Shown here piece after piece: positions 16,537-27,300 of a stretch of DNA of 56,930 bases. Below the pieces are notes generated by a model. That model was not told where the DNA came from. It was given only the letters and a program-made list of their open reading frames with translations, and searched no databases. The stretch comes from a virus. The stretch is from positions 1-56,930 of IMG/VR virus record IMGVR_UViG_3300023087_000017; one strand, 5' to 3'. Made by a program: the position numbers and the translations under genes. Each line of letters starts with the position of its first letter. Position 1 is the first letter of the stretch.

Positions 16537-19500
16537 ATGAGCATCAAGATAAAGGTTGGCGGATCTAAATCGATTCGATCTGTACCTAAACAAGATTCGA
16601 CTCGTACAGTTGTTGCCGCAGGTGAGAAAAAGCCTGTAATTACCCCAGATTCTATCGCCCTTGGTGTAGATACTGTTGGTGCTTATGTTCGTAGCATCCA
16701 AGAAGGTATTGGGCTTGATGTAACTCTTAATAATAGAGAAGATGCAGAAGTAACGATTTCACACGAAATCACAACTGCCGAAGTTAGTTCCAATAATTCG
16801 ATTTTAGGGTTCACACGAAATGTAGATATTGATCAGTTTGGTCATGTCACTGCGTTCTACAATTCTTCACTCAATCCTGATAATTTTACCTCTGATGGTA
16901 CCATCATTACTGCCAAAGATATCGTCTTTGGTAATACTGCCATCACAATCGGTGAATCTACTGATACAATAGAAGGTCTATCGTCATTTAATGTGGGTAA
17001 TCTTACACTCACTGGTAGTACGATTTCATCTCCAGCGACAATCAATTTCAATTCAAATACATCGCTGATTAATGTCGGTGGAGCAACCATCACTGGTCTC
17101 GGTACACCTACAGGGCCGTCTGATGCAGTAACAGTAGACTACTTAAGCAATTCTCTTACGACTGTACCAGATCCAGTAGACCCCACCGACGCTGCAAATA
17201 AGAGATACGTAGATCTTCAAAGAGATAATATTCTTTCTAGGATGACTGCTCTTGCAGCAACCACTGCTGATCTGGGTTCGAACTACACGTTCTCGGGTAA
17301 TACAATTACTAGAATACCCGGGCCGAGTTTTCAGATTGATGCTGTAACCGTATGGGAAGTTGGTGACGGTCTCTTAGTAAAAGATCAGAATGACCCTACA
17401 CAAAATGGTCACTACCAGTTAACACAGAAAGGTGATGCTACAACACCTTGGATCTTAGAGAGATCGACACTCACAAATGAATCTGGTGAGATTGCTGGCA
17501 ATGCAGTATTTGTAACCGATGGTTTTGCTAATAAGCATACAGGGTGGGTTGCAACTGTAGAGGATGATGAGAGGTTTATTCTAGGTACGGATGATATCAC
17601 CTATGTTCAATTCCAAGGTGAGGGTCTTTATACAGCTGGTCGAGGGCTTACACTACTCAATAATACAGAATTTGAGGTCGACCATACCCAAACCTTCTCT
17701 ACTATTAATGGTCTTGGTGATAATCTGATTATATCATCTACTTTGGTAGATGTCAATAGTAATGGCGGATTAATTTTACCAGTTGGTACAACACTTCAGA
17801 GACCAACACCACAGCAAGGAATGATTCGGTATAATACTACCGATTCCAGATTTGAAGCATATAATGGTGTTACATGGTCTGGGTTAGGTGGTGTAGTTGA
17901 TGCTGACCAAGACACATACATTCGAGCAGAAACTTCTGCTGGTGCTGATGGTGATGACCTTGAGTTCTTTACTGCAAATGTTCGTAGATTAACCATTGAT
18001 GATCAAGGTGATTTAAAATACGGTGTTGCCAGTAACCGATTTACAGTAGATTTTAATACTGGTGATGCAATATTCAAAGGTGCTGTAGATTTTCAGGCCA
18101 GATCAGCAATAACAATTCCTCGTGGATTCACGATAGAAAGACCAAGCACTCCTGTTGCTGGTATGATTCGCTTCAATGATACTACGGATTCTTTCGAGGG
18201 ATACAATGGAAATAACTGGGGTACCCTAGGTGGTCTGGTAGATTCTGACCAAGACACCTATATTCGGGTAGAAGCTTCACCCGGCACAGATAATGATGAT
18301 ATCGAATTCTATACTCGAGGCACAAGAAGGTTAACAATTGACCAAGACGGCAATATCAATATTGGTGCCGCAAGCAACAAAATAACAATTGATTATCTGA
18401 CGGGTGATACCGTATTTGCCGGCAGTGTTGACTTTAATTCTGTAGGTGCAATTACGGTTCCAAATGGTGCAACCGTTCAAAGACCATTAACACCCGACGA
18501 AGGGATGCTTCGTTTCAATAGCACAGATGGCAGATTTGAAGGCTATGACGGCACAAACTGGGCTGGACTTGGTGGTGTTTCAGACCTAGATAATGATACC
18601 TATATCAAGGCAGAAACAAATCCTGGTGATGACAATGATCGACTTGATTTCTATACTGCTGGTGTTGAAAGAATCCGCCTTAACAGTCTCGGTAATTTCA
18701 GATTCGGTCAAAATTTTGACAAGTTCACAGTTGACTATGCTACTGGCCACGGTTCATTTGCAGGTACTCTGGATGTAGGAAATCAATTAACTGCCGCAAG
18801 TGCTGCAGTACAAGATCTCACGATTGCTAGAGTTGTCCACGTTGGTAATAACGGTGAATTGATCGACGATGATGGATTTACATTCTTCAATGATGAACTG
18901 ACAGTACCAGATCTTCATGCGACTGGTGATTTAACCGTTGATGGTGATACGTCATTTGGTCAATTATCAGTTGGTGATCTCACACCAAATCGTGTTATAT
19001 TTGCAGGACCAGATGGTAGATTAACAACCGACACAACACTTAGATTCAGCACCACCGGGCCTCGTATGGTGGTCAAGGGCTTCCTTGACGTAGAAAAAGA
19101 TCTTACTATCGGTGGTAATTTAATTATTGGTGATGCTGCTACTGATACAGTTACAGTCGTTTCAGATTTTGATAGTAACTTGGTGCCAGATGAATTTGGT
19201 AATTACACACTCGGTACAATCGGTAAGAACTGGCATAGAGTCTTCACTCCCACAATTTTAAGTGATACTGAAATAGTCACGATTGATGGTGCTGGTGCTC
19301 TTAAACTGCCTGTAGGTACACGTGCTGAAGGACCTGATGCCTCTACCCGTCAAGCAGGTATGATTCGATTTAATTCACAGGATAATCGATTCGAAGGTTA
19401 TGATGGGACACGATGGTCTGGTCTTGCAGGTTCGGTTGTAGATATTGACCAAGATACAAAGATTCTTGCTGAATCTACCTCTGATGTAGATAGACTAGAA

Positions 19501-21138
19501 TTCTTCACTCAGGGTGTTCGAAGATTCTTCATTGAAAATGATGGAAAGATTACCACCGATAGTGGTGTCGACCTTGTCTTTGATGTATCTGGTAATATCA
19601 ATGTTGGTAATAGTATTATAACAGGTTTAGCCAAACCTGTCAACCCCACAGACGCAGTTAGTAAAGAATATTTGGAAGATGATTTTACGTCGACAATGAC
19701 GTTCAATCAGGAGAACGGCCCTCTCACCGGAATTACTAGAACGGTAGATGCAGTTGCTGATCCCACAATTAATCTTGTAAATGGATTAGAAATTAAGGCA
19801 TTCGATACTGCCAATAACTCAATCGATCTTGGTCTTACGTCTCCAATGGCTGGTAGTACGGGGATATACGGTAATGATGGCTTTACACCAAGAATCAGAA
19901 TTACCGAAGATGGTCGAATTGATTTTGCTACCGAGATTCCAGTAGAACTCCAAGCCAACGCAATTCCAGACTTTACAGAAACTGCCCGTGACATTATTGC
20001 TCTGATGCTTGAAGAAGGTATTCAGAGAGGTATTGCTGTTACCAACGATGATGCCAATGATACAATGGATTTTATCGTCGATGATTTTGATATCATATTG
20101 ACAGGTGATGTTACAGGTACAGGTCGGGTTACAGCAGCGTCGAATACTACAATCAGTACGAGCTTTGATACAGTAGTTCTTGATCAACGATATCTCAACA
20201 CGACTGGAGATACTGCAACAGGAAACCTTGCTGCTCCTAGATTTGTAGATTCTGGTAATACAGTATTTTATGTTGAACCGGCAGATGTTTCAAGGATTAA
20301 AGATTTACACGTTGGATATCTAAACCAGTCTGCTAGAATTGATCTTTCAGATGGTATTGGTACTGTATCCACGATCTTTGCTCTTGGTGGAAAAATAGGT
20401 TTCTTAAATAGTGCTGCAAATTGGTCTTTAAATGTCGATAAGACTACGGGGCAATTATCGGCATTTGGGGATACTCATTCATATAAATTTGTAGATTTAG
20501 ATGCCCCCACATATTTCTTGCATCCAGGTGATACCGATTCTGTATTCAAGCAATTGGCACTGGATAATCAACTTGATGTTGGTTCTAATTTAACGGTTGA
20601 TTCATTAGGGCTTTCTACTGTAGCAGGTGATTTGATTCTTCGGCCTCAAAGTGGCACGATAGATGCAAACACATCAATTATTTCAAATCTGTCAGACCCG
20701 ATTGCAAACCTTGATGCTGTCAATAAACAATATCTTGACGGGCAATTATCAACAAGTATTAATAATCTGGTCGGCGGTGCTGGTCTTACATATAATGCCA
20801 ACACCACGACATTTGATGCAAACGTCGATAATATCACATTAGAAATTGTCGGCGATATTATAAGAGTAAAAGATAGCGGTATTGCAAATGCTAAGATCGC
20901 TAATCCCTTTATATCTTTTGCAGCCGAAACAGGGAATACAGATATTGTTTCTCTGGGTGAGGTAATTACCTTTGCAGCTGGAGAGGGTATTGATACACAG
21001 GTAAGTAATAACCAGATATTGATTGCTGGAGAATTGGCAACCACCACAAATGTAGGTGTTGCTTCTTTTGCCGCAGCCAATTTTAACGTAAATTCAGGAG
21101 AGGTTACCGTCGCCGAAATAGACGGTGGTACTTTTTAA
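16537..21138 (+). CDS. Large modular fibre/virion protein
   Basis: A 1,533-residue protein. Residues 1-110 form an N-terminal head (SIKIKVGGSKSIRS; DQFGHVTAFYN). Four copies follow of a module running from 'LPxGTxxxRPxxxxGMIRFN' through 'RFEGYxGTxWSGLGG' to 'DQDTYIRAE' and 'RRLTIDxxG' (near 17764, 18108, 18447 and 19297). The C-terminal third has a module (FVDSGNTVFYVEPAD) homologous to those in the giant fibre at 24382. No S74 domain is seen. GMIRFN-type modules are frequent in marine T4-like fibre proteins. It is probably a trimeric side-fibre segment. Confidence 0.8.
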   Translation: MSIKIKVGGSKSIRSVPKQDSTRTVVAAGEKKPVITPDSIALGVDTVGAYVRSIQEGIGLDVTLNNREDAEVTISHEITTAEVSSNNSILGFTRNVDIDQFGHVTAFYNSSLNPDNFTSDGTIITAKDIVFGNTAITIGESTDTIEGLSSFNVGNLTLTGSTISSPATINFNSNTSLINVGGATITGLGTPTGPSDAVTVDYLSNSLTTVPDPVDPTDAANKRYVDLQRDNILSRMTALAATTADLGSNYTFSGNTITRIPGPSFQIDAVTVWEVGDGLLVKDQNDPTQNGHYQLTQKGDATTPWILERSTLTNESGEIAGNAVFVTDGFANKHTGWVATVEDDERFILGTDDITYVQFQGEGLYTAGRGLTLLNNTEFEVDHTQTFSTINGLGDNLIISSTLVDVNSNGGLILPVGTTLQRPTPQQGMIRYNTTDSRFEAYNGVTWSGLGGVVDADQDTYIRAETSAGADGDDLEFFTANVRRLTIDDQGDLKYGVASNRFTVDFNTGDAIFKGAVDFQARSAITIPRGFTIERPSTPVAGMIRFNDTTDSFEGYNGNNWGTLGGLVDSDQDTYIRVEASPGTDNDDIEFYTRGTRRLTIDQDGNINIGAASNKITIDYLTGDTVFAGSVDFNSVGAITVPNGATVQRPLTPDEGMLRFNSTDGRFEGYDGTNWAGLGGVSDLDNDTYIKAETNPGDDNDRLDFYTAGVERIRLNSLGNFRFGQNFDKFTVDYATGHGSFAGTLDVGNQLTAASAAVQDLTIARVVHVGNNGELIDDDGFTFFNDELTVPDLHATGDLTVDGDTSFGQLSVGDLTPNRVIFAGPDGRLTTDTTLRFSTTGPRMVVKGFLDVEKDLTIGGNLIIGDAATDTVTVVSDFDSNLVPDEFGNYTLGTIGKNWHRVFTPTILSDTEIVTIDGAGALKLPVGTRAEGPDASTRQAGMIRFNSQDNRFEGYDGTRWSGLAGSVVDIDQDTKILAESTSDVDRLEFFTQGVRRFFIENDGKITTDSGVDLVFDVSGNINVGNSIITGLAKPVNPTDAVSKEYLEDDFTSTMTFNQENGPLTGITRTVDAVADPTINLVNGLEIKAFDTANNSIDLGLTSPMAGSTGIYGNDGFTPRIRITEDGRIDFATEIPVELQANAIPDFTETARDIIALMLEEGIQRGIAVTNDDANDTMDFIVDDFDIILTGDVTGTGRVTAASNTTISTSFDTVVLDQRYLNTTGDTATGNLAAPRFVDSGNTVFYVEPADVSRIKDLHVGYLNQSARIDLSDGIGTVSTIFALGGKIGFLNSAANWSLNVDKTTGQLSAFGDTHSYKFVDLDAPTYFLHPGDTDSVFKQLALDNQLDVGSNLTVDSLGLSTVAGDLILRPQSGTIDANTSIISNLSDPIANLDAVNKQYLDGQLSTSINNLVGGAGLTYNANTTTFDANVDNITLEIVGDIIRVKDSGIANAKIANPFISFAAETGNTDIVSLGEVITFAAGEGIDTQVSNNQILIAGELATTTNVGVASFAAANFNVNSGEVTVAEIDGGTF
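17764..19600 (+). repeat. Four GMIRFN-DQDTYI protein modules
   Basis: Four module copies share GM(I/L)R(F/Y)N, then (R/S)FE(G/A)Y(N/D)G, W(S/A/G)-x-LGG or LAG, D-x-D-x-DT, and RRL/RRF/ERI before an I-D/E-x-x-G turn. Copies 1 to 3 are in tandem at about 340-base spacing. The fourth lies about 850 bases further on, after unrelated beta segments. Confidence 0.8.
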
Positions 21139-21144
21139 AAACTA

Positions 21145-21158
21145 GATCTATATAGATC
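21145..21158 (+). promoter_or_regulatory. 14-base perfect palindrome in the leader of the next gene
   Basis: GATCTATATAGATC reads identically on both strands and lies in the 42-base gap between the genes ending at 21138 and starting at 21181. No late promoter motif is present there. It could be a protein-binding site or an mRNA hairpin just upstream of the ribosome site GGAAAGGG (21166-21173). The function is unknown. Confidence 0.4.
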
Positions 21159-21180
21159 GTGAAATGGAAAGGGCATTTAT

Positions 21181-24100
21181 ATGTCGACATTAATTAGGCT
21201 TCGCAGAAGTGCTGTCCCCGGCCGTGCACCGACTACTGCACAACTTGAATTGGGTGAGATCGCACTTAATACTGCTGACGGCAAAATTTATATTAAGAAA
21301 TACGATGCTGTTGCAAATACAGAAAGCATCGTAGAGTTCAGCGCTGATCCTAATGATATCTTGGCGCTGATCAAAACTGTCGATGGTGCCAACTCTGGAC
21401 TAGATGCAGATTTACTTGATGGTTTAGATTCTACTCAATTCCTCCGTTCAGACCAAGACGATACCTTACAGGGTAGTCTAGTTATTACTGGTGATCTTAC
21501 TGTATCAGGAAATACGACATATGTCAATACAGAAACTATTAATCTTTCTGATAACATTATCACTCTTAATGCTAATCACACAGGCAGTCCGACTCAAAAT
21601 GCTGGTCTCGAAGTTGAAAGAGGAACATCAAATACAGTAACACTTCAATGGAATGAAACTGGTGATTACTGGGAAATTGCTTCTGGTGGTATCACTGGCA
21701 GAATTCTTACTACTGGAGATGAGGGTGCTGGAAACGGTTTAGATTCCGACACACTCGATGGCCAAGAAGGCACATACTACCTAGACTATAATAACTTCTT
21801 TAATGTACCCCCTGCAACACTTGACTTGACCTTAAACGGTAAAGTTACGGGTACTGCATTCTCTAATACCGGGGTGATGACCCTTACCACAGAATTAGCA
21901 AATACTGGTGTGGTACCCGGTACTTATGGAACACCTTCACAGATCCCTGTCATTACAATAGATGAAGATGGTCGTATCACCTCCGCGGGTAATACCGCTG
22001 TAGCGGGGGTTGACAATTTTACATGGGATTCTTCGAATAACCAGTTAGTGTTGACTACGGGTGATGGTTCGATCTACAACATCTACCTGAATCAATTCAA
22101 AGATATTACGGTAGAAGATCTTACAGCCAATTCGGTCAATATCACCAATCTAGGCTTCGATACACTCGATGTTGAAGGTGATATCAGCGCAAACAATATT
22201 CACGTTACTGGAACAATTGACGGTAGAGACATTGCAGCAGATGGTATTGTATTAGATGGTCTGGCTGCCGCAACCACTACACTCAATATCTCTGGTAAAG
22301 TCACAGGATCTGCGGTATCAAATAATAATGTCATTGATATCGTTACCGAACTTGCAAATACTGGTGTTGTATCAGGAACCTATGGTACATCTTCACAAAT
22401 ACCTATCGTCACAGTTGATGAAGACGGCCGAATTACAGCAATGTCGAATACAGCCGTTGCTGGGGTTGATGCAGTTGAGTGGTATAGTGCAAACAGTACC
22501 CTATCGATTCAGACCGGTGACGGTTCGGTTTTCAAGAATGCGATTGATCAATTCGACGAAATTACCGTTACTGGTGATATCATCGTCAATGGTACGGTTG
22601 ATGGCAGAGACGTTGCATTAGATGGTGCAAAGCTTGATCGATTAGAAGAAGATTTAACTGTCACGTTAACCGGAAAGGTGACAGGAAGCGTGACATCAAA
22701 CACAGGTATTGTGGCAATTCCCACCGAATTAGCAAATACTGGTGTTACTGCTGGAACATACGGTTCGGCAATAAGGGTACCAATTTTCACGGTTGATGAA
22801 GACGGTCGAATTACCAGTGCGACTGATGTTTCTTCCCCTTCTGGAACCACAGTACAGAATGTCGATTGGTTGGTTGCGAATAATACCCTTCAAGTTTATT
22901 TGACAAACGGCACGCTGTTCAATACTCTGATAGATCAATTTACAGGTCTTGATGCAGATACTCTTGATGGTCTTCATGCAGCAGATATCACAGCAATTGC
23001 GGCAAACAATGTTGGAAATGGTACAATTTCCATTGAGGCAAATACTGGTCTTACTGGTAGTGGCGTATTCACACTTAACCAATACACTGATCTTTCGATT
23101 GATATTGCTCATGCTGATACATCCTCAGTCACAGATACGAACAATGCTGATGGAAATGTTTTAAGAAACATCACCTTTGATACATTCGGTCACGTTCAGA
23201 CGATCAGTTCATTCGACCTCGATACCAGATATTATACCATCAATCAGTTAGATGGTGGTCAATTAGATAATCGTTATTATACTGAAACTGAATTAAATTC
23301 TGGTACATTGGATTTCAGATATTACACCGAAGTAGAATTAAATGCTGGTGCTCTTGATGGTCGATACTATACAGAAGCAGAATTAAATACCGGACAGCTA
23401 GATAGTCGTTATTACACCGAGACGGAATTAAACAACGGCCAATTAGATACCCGATACTATACTGAAACCGAATCTGATCAACGGTTTGTATTCAAGGCCG
23501 GCGATACAATGACGGGCGATTTGACTGTCACCGCAAACGTCGACATTACTGGAACACTCACGGCAGGAATCATTGATAGAGATCCCAATATCACCGTCGC
23601 TTTGTCTGGTGATATCGCTGGTTCTGGCAACACGACACTTACAAATTTACAGAATGGTACAATTAATATTGTCACTACTGTACAGCCTGATTCAGTAGCA
23701 CTCGGTACAGACACTACCGGTGATTATGTCGAATCTGTTTCGAATACGGTAGGTATCATTATTACTGGAACGACTGGAGAGGGTGGTATACCGATTATTG
23801 GTCACGCTGATACCTCCAGTGTTATTAATGTATCAACCTCTGGTAAAGATATTATTTCTAGTGTTGATTTTGATCAGTTTGGTCATGTCACTGCACACAC
23901 CACAAGAACTCTTGATTTCTTAACTGAGGCTGAACTAGACGCACGATATGTAAATGTCACCGGCGACACGATGACTGGTGATTTGATTGTAAATGCAAGT
24001 ATAGAGCAAGATCATGCTCGATTTACAACGGAATCACTAACGACAACAAGTACCAGTCAAGTGGTTCTTTCTTCATTCAACGCCACGACTTATAATAGTG

Positions 24101-24330
24101 CTGAGGTTGTAATCACAGCAACACAAGGAATAAATAGACATATAACTAAATTGCTTATTGTTCACGATGGAAGTACTGCATCTGCCACGGAATTTGGTTC
24201 AATAGCTACTGGCTTCGATCTTGCATTATATGATGTATCGATCGGTAGTGGCAATGTAAGAATCAATGTTACTCCTGCTAGTACATCTTCAACAACATTC
24301 AAGGTAGTGACCACGCTGATTAAAGATTAA
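21181..24330 (+). CDS. Large modular fibre protein with GEIALNT N-terminus
   Basis: A 1,049-residue protein. The N-terminus (RRSAVPGRAPTTAQLELGE, then IALNTADGKIYIKK) is the same attachment-domain type as in the gene at 14079. Next is a segment (STQFLRSDQDDTLQGSL; TGDLTVSGNT; TLQWNETGDYWEI) clearly homologous to the N-terminal part of the giant fibre that follows. Three copies of a module of about 130 residues follow (GKVTGS, TELANTGV, GTYG, DEDGRIT), then six short YYTETEL units near 23226-23490, a repeat of the GHVxT/AHTTRT type, and a C-terminal domain of about 110 residues. GGAAAGGG lies 7 bases before the ATG. It is probably the shaft of a fibre adjoining the 24382 product. Confidence 0.8.
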   Translation: MSTLIRLRRSAVPGRAPTTAQLELGEIALNTADGKIYIKKYDAVANTESIVEFSADPNDILALIKTVDGANSGLDADLLDGLDSTQFLRSDQDDTLQGSLVITGDLTVSGNTTYVNTETINLSDNIITLNANHTGSPTQNAGLEVERGTSNTVTLQWNETGDYWEIASGGITGRILTTGDEGAGNGLDSDTLDGQEGTYYLDYNNFFNVPPATLDLTLNGKVTGTAFSNTGVMTLTTELANTGVVPGTYGTPSQIPVITIDEDGRITSAGNTAVAGVDNFTWDSSNNQLVLTTGDGSIYNIYLNQFKDITVEDLTANSVNITNLGFDTLDVEGDISANNIHVTGTIDGRDIAADGIVLDGLAAATTTLNISGKVTGSAVSNNNVIDIVTELANTGVVSGTYGTSSQIPIVTVDEDGRITAMSNTAVAGVDAVEWYSANSTLSIQTGDGSVFKNAIDQFDEITVTGDIIVNGTVDGRDVALDGAKLDRLEEDLTVTLTGKVTGSVTSNTGIVAIPTELANTGVTAGTYGSAIRVPIFTVDEDGRITSATDVSSPSGTTVQNVDWLVANNTLQVYLTNGTLFNTLIDQFTGLDADTLDGLHAADITAIAANNVGNGTISIEANTGLTGSGVFTLNQYTDLSIDIAHADTSSVTDTNNADGNVLRNITFDTFGHVQTISSFDLDTRYYTINQLDGGQLDNRYYTETELNSGTLDFRYYTEVELNAGALDGRYYTEAELNTGQLDSRYYTETELNNGQLDTRYYTETESDQRFVFKAGDTMTGDLTVTANVDITGTLTAGIIDRDPNITVALSGDIAGSGNTTLTNLQNGTINIVTTVQPDSVALGTDTTGDYVESVSNTVGIIITGTTGEGGIPIIGHADTSSVINVSTSGKDIISSVDFDQFGHVTAHTTRTLDFLTEAELDARYVNVTGDTMTGDLIVNASIEQDHARFTTESLTTTSTSQVVLSSFNATTYNSAEVVITATQGINRHITKLLIVHDGSTASATEFGSIATGFDLALYDVSIGSGNVRINVTPASTSSTTFKVVTTLIKD
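23226..23490 (+). repeat. Six RYYTETEL short repeats
   Basis: Six in-phase units of about 14-15 residues with the pattern RYYTE(T/V/A)ELN-x-GxLD, the first and last degenerate. Units of this kind form beta-helical or trimeric shaft segments in phage fibres. Confidence 0.8.
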
Positions 24331-24338
24331 AATAAATA
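24331..24338 (+). promoter_or_regulatory. Probable late promoter (AATAAATA)
   Basis: It lies directly after the stop codon of the 21181 gene and 51 bases before the ATG at 24382. It has the same AATAAATA form as upstream of the tube-protein gene. Confidence 0.6.
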
Positions 24339-24381
24339 GATTAGTAAAAAATTAAACGCCTATCTGGGGAGAGTGAACCGA

Positions 24382-27300
24382 ATGGCAAATGATAAAAAGT
24401 TTATAGCCAAAAATGGCCTATTGACTCCACAAAAAGCGATCATTGGATCGACTACCGATAACGGTGTAGATGAATTACAGGTTACCGGAACAAGTAATCT
24501 TGCCGGTGCTGTAACAATTGAAAACGCCACTGCATCTACGATATCACTTGAGGTCGAAAACACTGGTGCCGGTGGCTTTACCCCAACAGCAAATATTGCT
24601 AAATTTACTGGTGATATAGATTCACTCTCTATTCAAAATGTGATAGGTGGTTCTTATCGCATTACCAATCCGGGCAATAACAATAGAATAATTTTTTATA
24701 ATAACACATCTGGCATTGATATTCAATATGCTGGATCAAGTCGTCTTGCAATAACTTCCACGGGAAATGATTTCTCTGGGTTGAATACCACTACTATCGA
24801 TGGTAACAGAATTATCACGGTATTAGATCAGGCAAGTCAAGGTGGTTCATTTGACGCTGCTACTCTTGATCAATTAGACTCCACACAATTTGTTCGGTCA
24901 GATGAATCTGACACAATGAATGGTAGTTACATCATTACAGGCGACCTCACAGTCAGTGGTAATACAACCTTCATTAACACGGAACAATTACTTGTTGCAG
25001 ATAACATCTTCACTCTTAACTCGGACTTCACAACCGGAAACCCGACCGAAGATGCTGGAATGGAAATCCGTAGAGGTGGTCAAGCAAATTCTTCGTTTGT
25101 TTGGGATGAAACGAATGATTATTTCAAACTAATTTCTGCTGGAACAGATCTTGGTCGTATCATCACCACTGCTGATGAGGGCCCGGGCAATGGATTTGAT
25201 GCAGACACCGTCGATGGCTTGCATGGATATCAATTCTTAAGATCAGACGTCGACGATACCGCAAATGGCAATATTACAATCCTAGGTGGATTGACGGTTG
25301 GAGATGGTAACGGCCCTGCTCGAATCGATATGAACGGTTCTGGTCAGGCAAGAACAATCTACACAAATAACGGCGAGATTGGTTTCCTCAATTCTGGCTA
25401 TAACTGGGCCGTTAAATCAGATGCCAATGGTGATCTTGAAGTAGAACGCGATGTTGAAGCAGGCAGAGATGTACTAGCAGATGGTGATGTTACTGCTCAA
25501 AATAATATTACTGCAACCACTGGAAATATTACTGCTACTGCTGGTTCTATCTCTGCTGCAACCACTGTAACAGCCGGTACAGATGTTATAGGTCAACGAT
25601 TTGTAGATGCTGACGATAATGCTTACTATGCTGATCCGGCAAGTAATTCGATTTTTAGTGGCCTAGGGTTAGATGATAATCTTTTCCATAACGGTGATAC
25701 AGATACCAGACTACGATTCGAAACCGATCACATCAAATTAGAAACTGGTGGTAACGTTCGATTCGATGTTAATAATTCAAGAGTATTGGCTTCACTCGAC
25801 ACATATGTCCCTAATCTTGTAGTCAATGATGCAATCATTCATAATAATGATACAGATACTCGAATTCTTTTTACCACTGACGTTGTTCAAATTGATACGG
25901 GTGGTAGCACAAGATTACAAGTAGATAATGCTGGTGTAGATATATTCGGCAATCTCGACGTTACTAATACAGCAACTGCAAATACAGTAATAGGTCTCAC
26001 CTCGATGAGATCGCCGATTTACTACGATACAGATAATGATTCATATTTCGGTAACTTTGCTGGCACATCGGTGATGAATGATATCAGCATCGATGATTAT
26101 ATTTCTCATAATGGTGATGCTGATACATATTTCGGTTTTGTTGGCCCAGATCAAATCAGATTTGCTACGGGTAATGCACAAAGACTTTATATTAGTAATA
26201 GTCAGATTGAATCTTCGGTTTATTTCTATGCTCCAAGATTCGTTGATTTGGATAATAACAGTTATTATGTTGATCCAAACAGCACTTCTATTCTATCAAC
26301 GGTTAATGTTGATGACTGGTTGCAACATATTGGTAACGAAGATACTCGCATAGGCTTCCCTGCAACTGATACGATCAATATACAGACTGATGGTTTCACA
26401 AGATTTATTGCCAATAATAGTCAGGTAACAGTAACCACCGATCTCAAAGTAGACGGTAACATTATCTCTGGTGGTGACGGCATCTTTGACGGTGACGTAT
26501 ACGCATCTAAATTCATCGATTCAGACGATAATAATTATTACGCAGACCCAAATGCCACATCCGTGATGAAGACAGTTGGCATCGATGACTACATCGTACA
26601 TAATGGTGATTCTGATACCAAGATTGGATTCTTAATGAATGATACTCTGCAAATGGATGCAGGTGGAACGACAATTTTCATCGCGCAATCTACTGCAGCA
26701 GAATATTACGTCGACCTTTATGGTGAAGATGCCTATTTCAGAACATTCTACGATAATGACAATTCTGCTTACTTCTTGAATCCAGCCGAAACGGGCGTTT
26801 CTTTGAATGTTGCTGGTCTTGTAAGAACAGGAAACGGATCCGCAGCAGGCCCGGCCTATTCATTCGGCAGTGATACCAATACCGGCATGTATCGAAAGGG
26901 AGCCGATCAGATTGGATTCTCGGCTGGAGGTAACGAAGAGTTAGTTGTTTACAATAACAGAGTAGAGGCACCGGGTGAAGTTAGATCCCCTATCTTTTAC
27001 GATTTAGCCACTCCAGCATATTATGGTGACTTTGCCTCAACATCTCAAATGAATCGTATCGATATCGATGATTATATTCGCCATCGAGGTGATACCAATA
27101 CCTACATGGGATTCGATGCAGCAGATAGTTGGGGTGTTTGGGCCGGTGGCACGAAGAGATTAGGTATTGATACTGACTCAGCAGACTTTACTGTTGATGT
27201 ATACGCACCTAAATTTATTGATAGCGATAATAACAGTTACTACCTCGATCCTGCTGATACAAGCACATCTGCCACATTGAATGGTAAGGTGTTAATCGGT

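Noticed and set aside
14079-24330. A diversity-generating retroelement, suggested by the Mtd-type N-termini
   Set aside because: No reverse transcriptase, no accessory gene and no template/variable repeat pair with A-specific changes are visible. The N-terminal type is common to many fibres.
24373-24381. GTG start at 24373 for the giant fibre gene
   Set aside because: The GGGGAGAG site overlaps it. The ATG nine bases later is spaced correctly.
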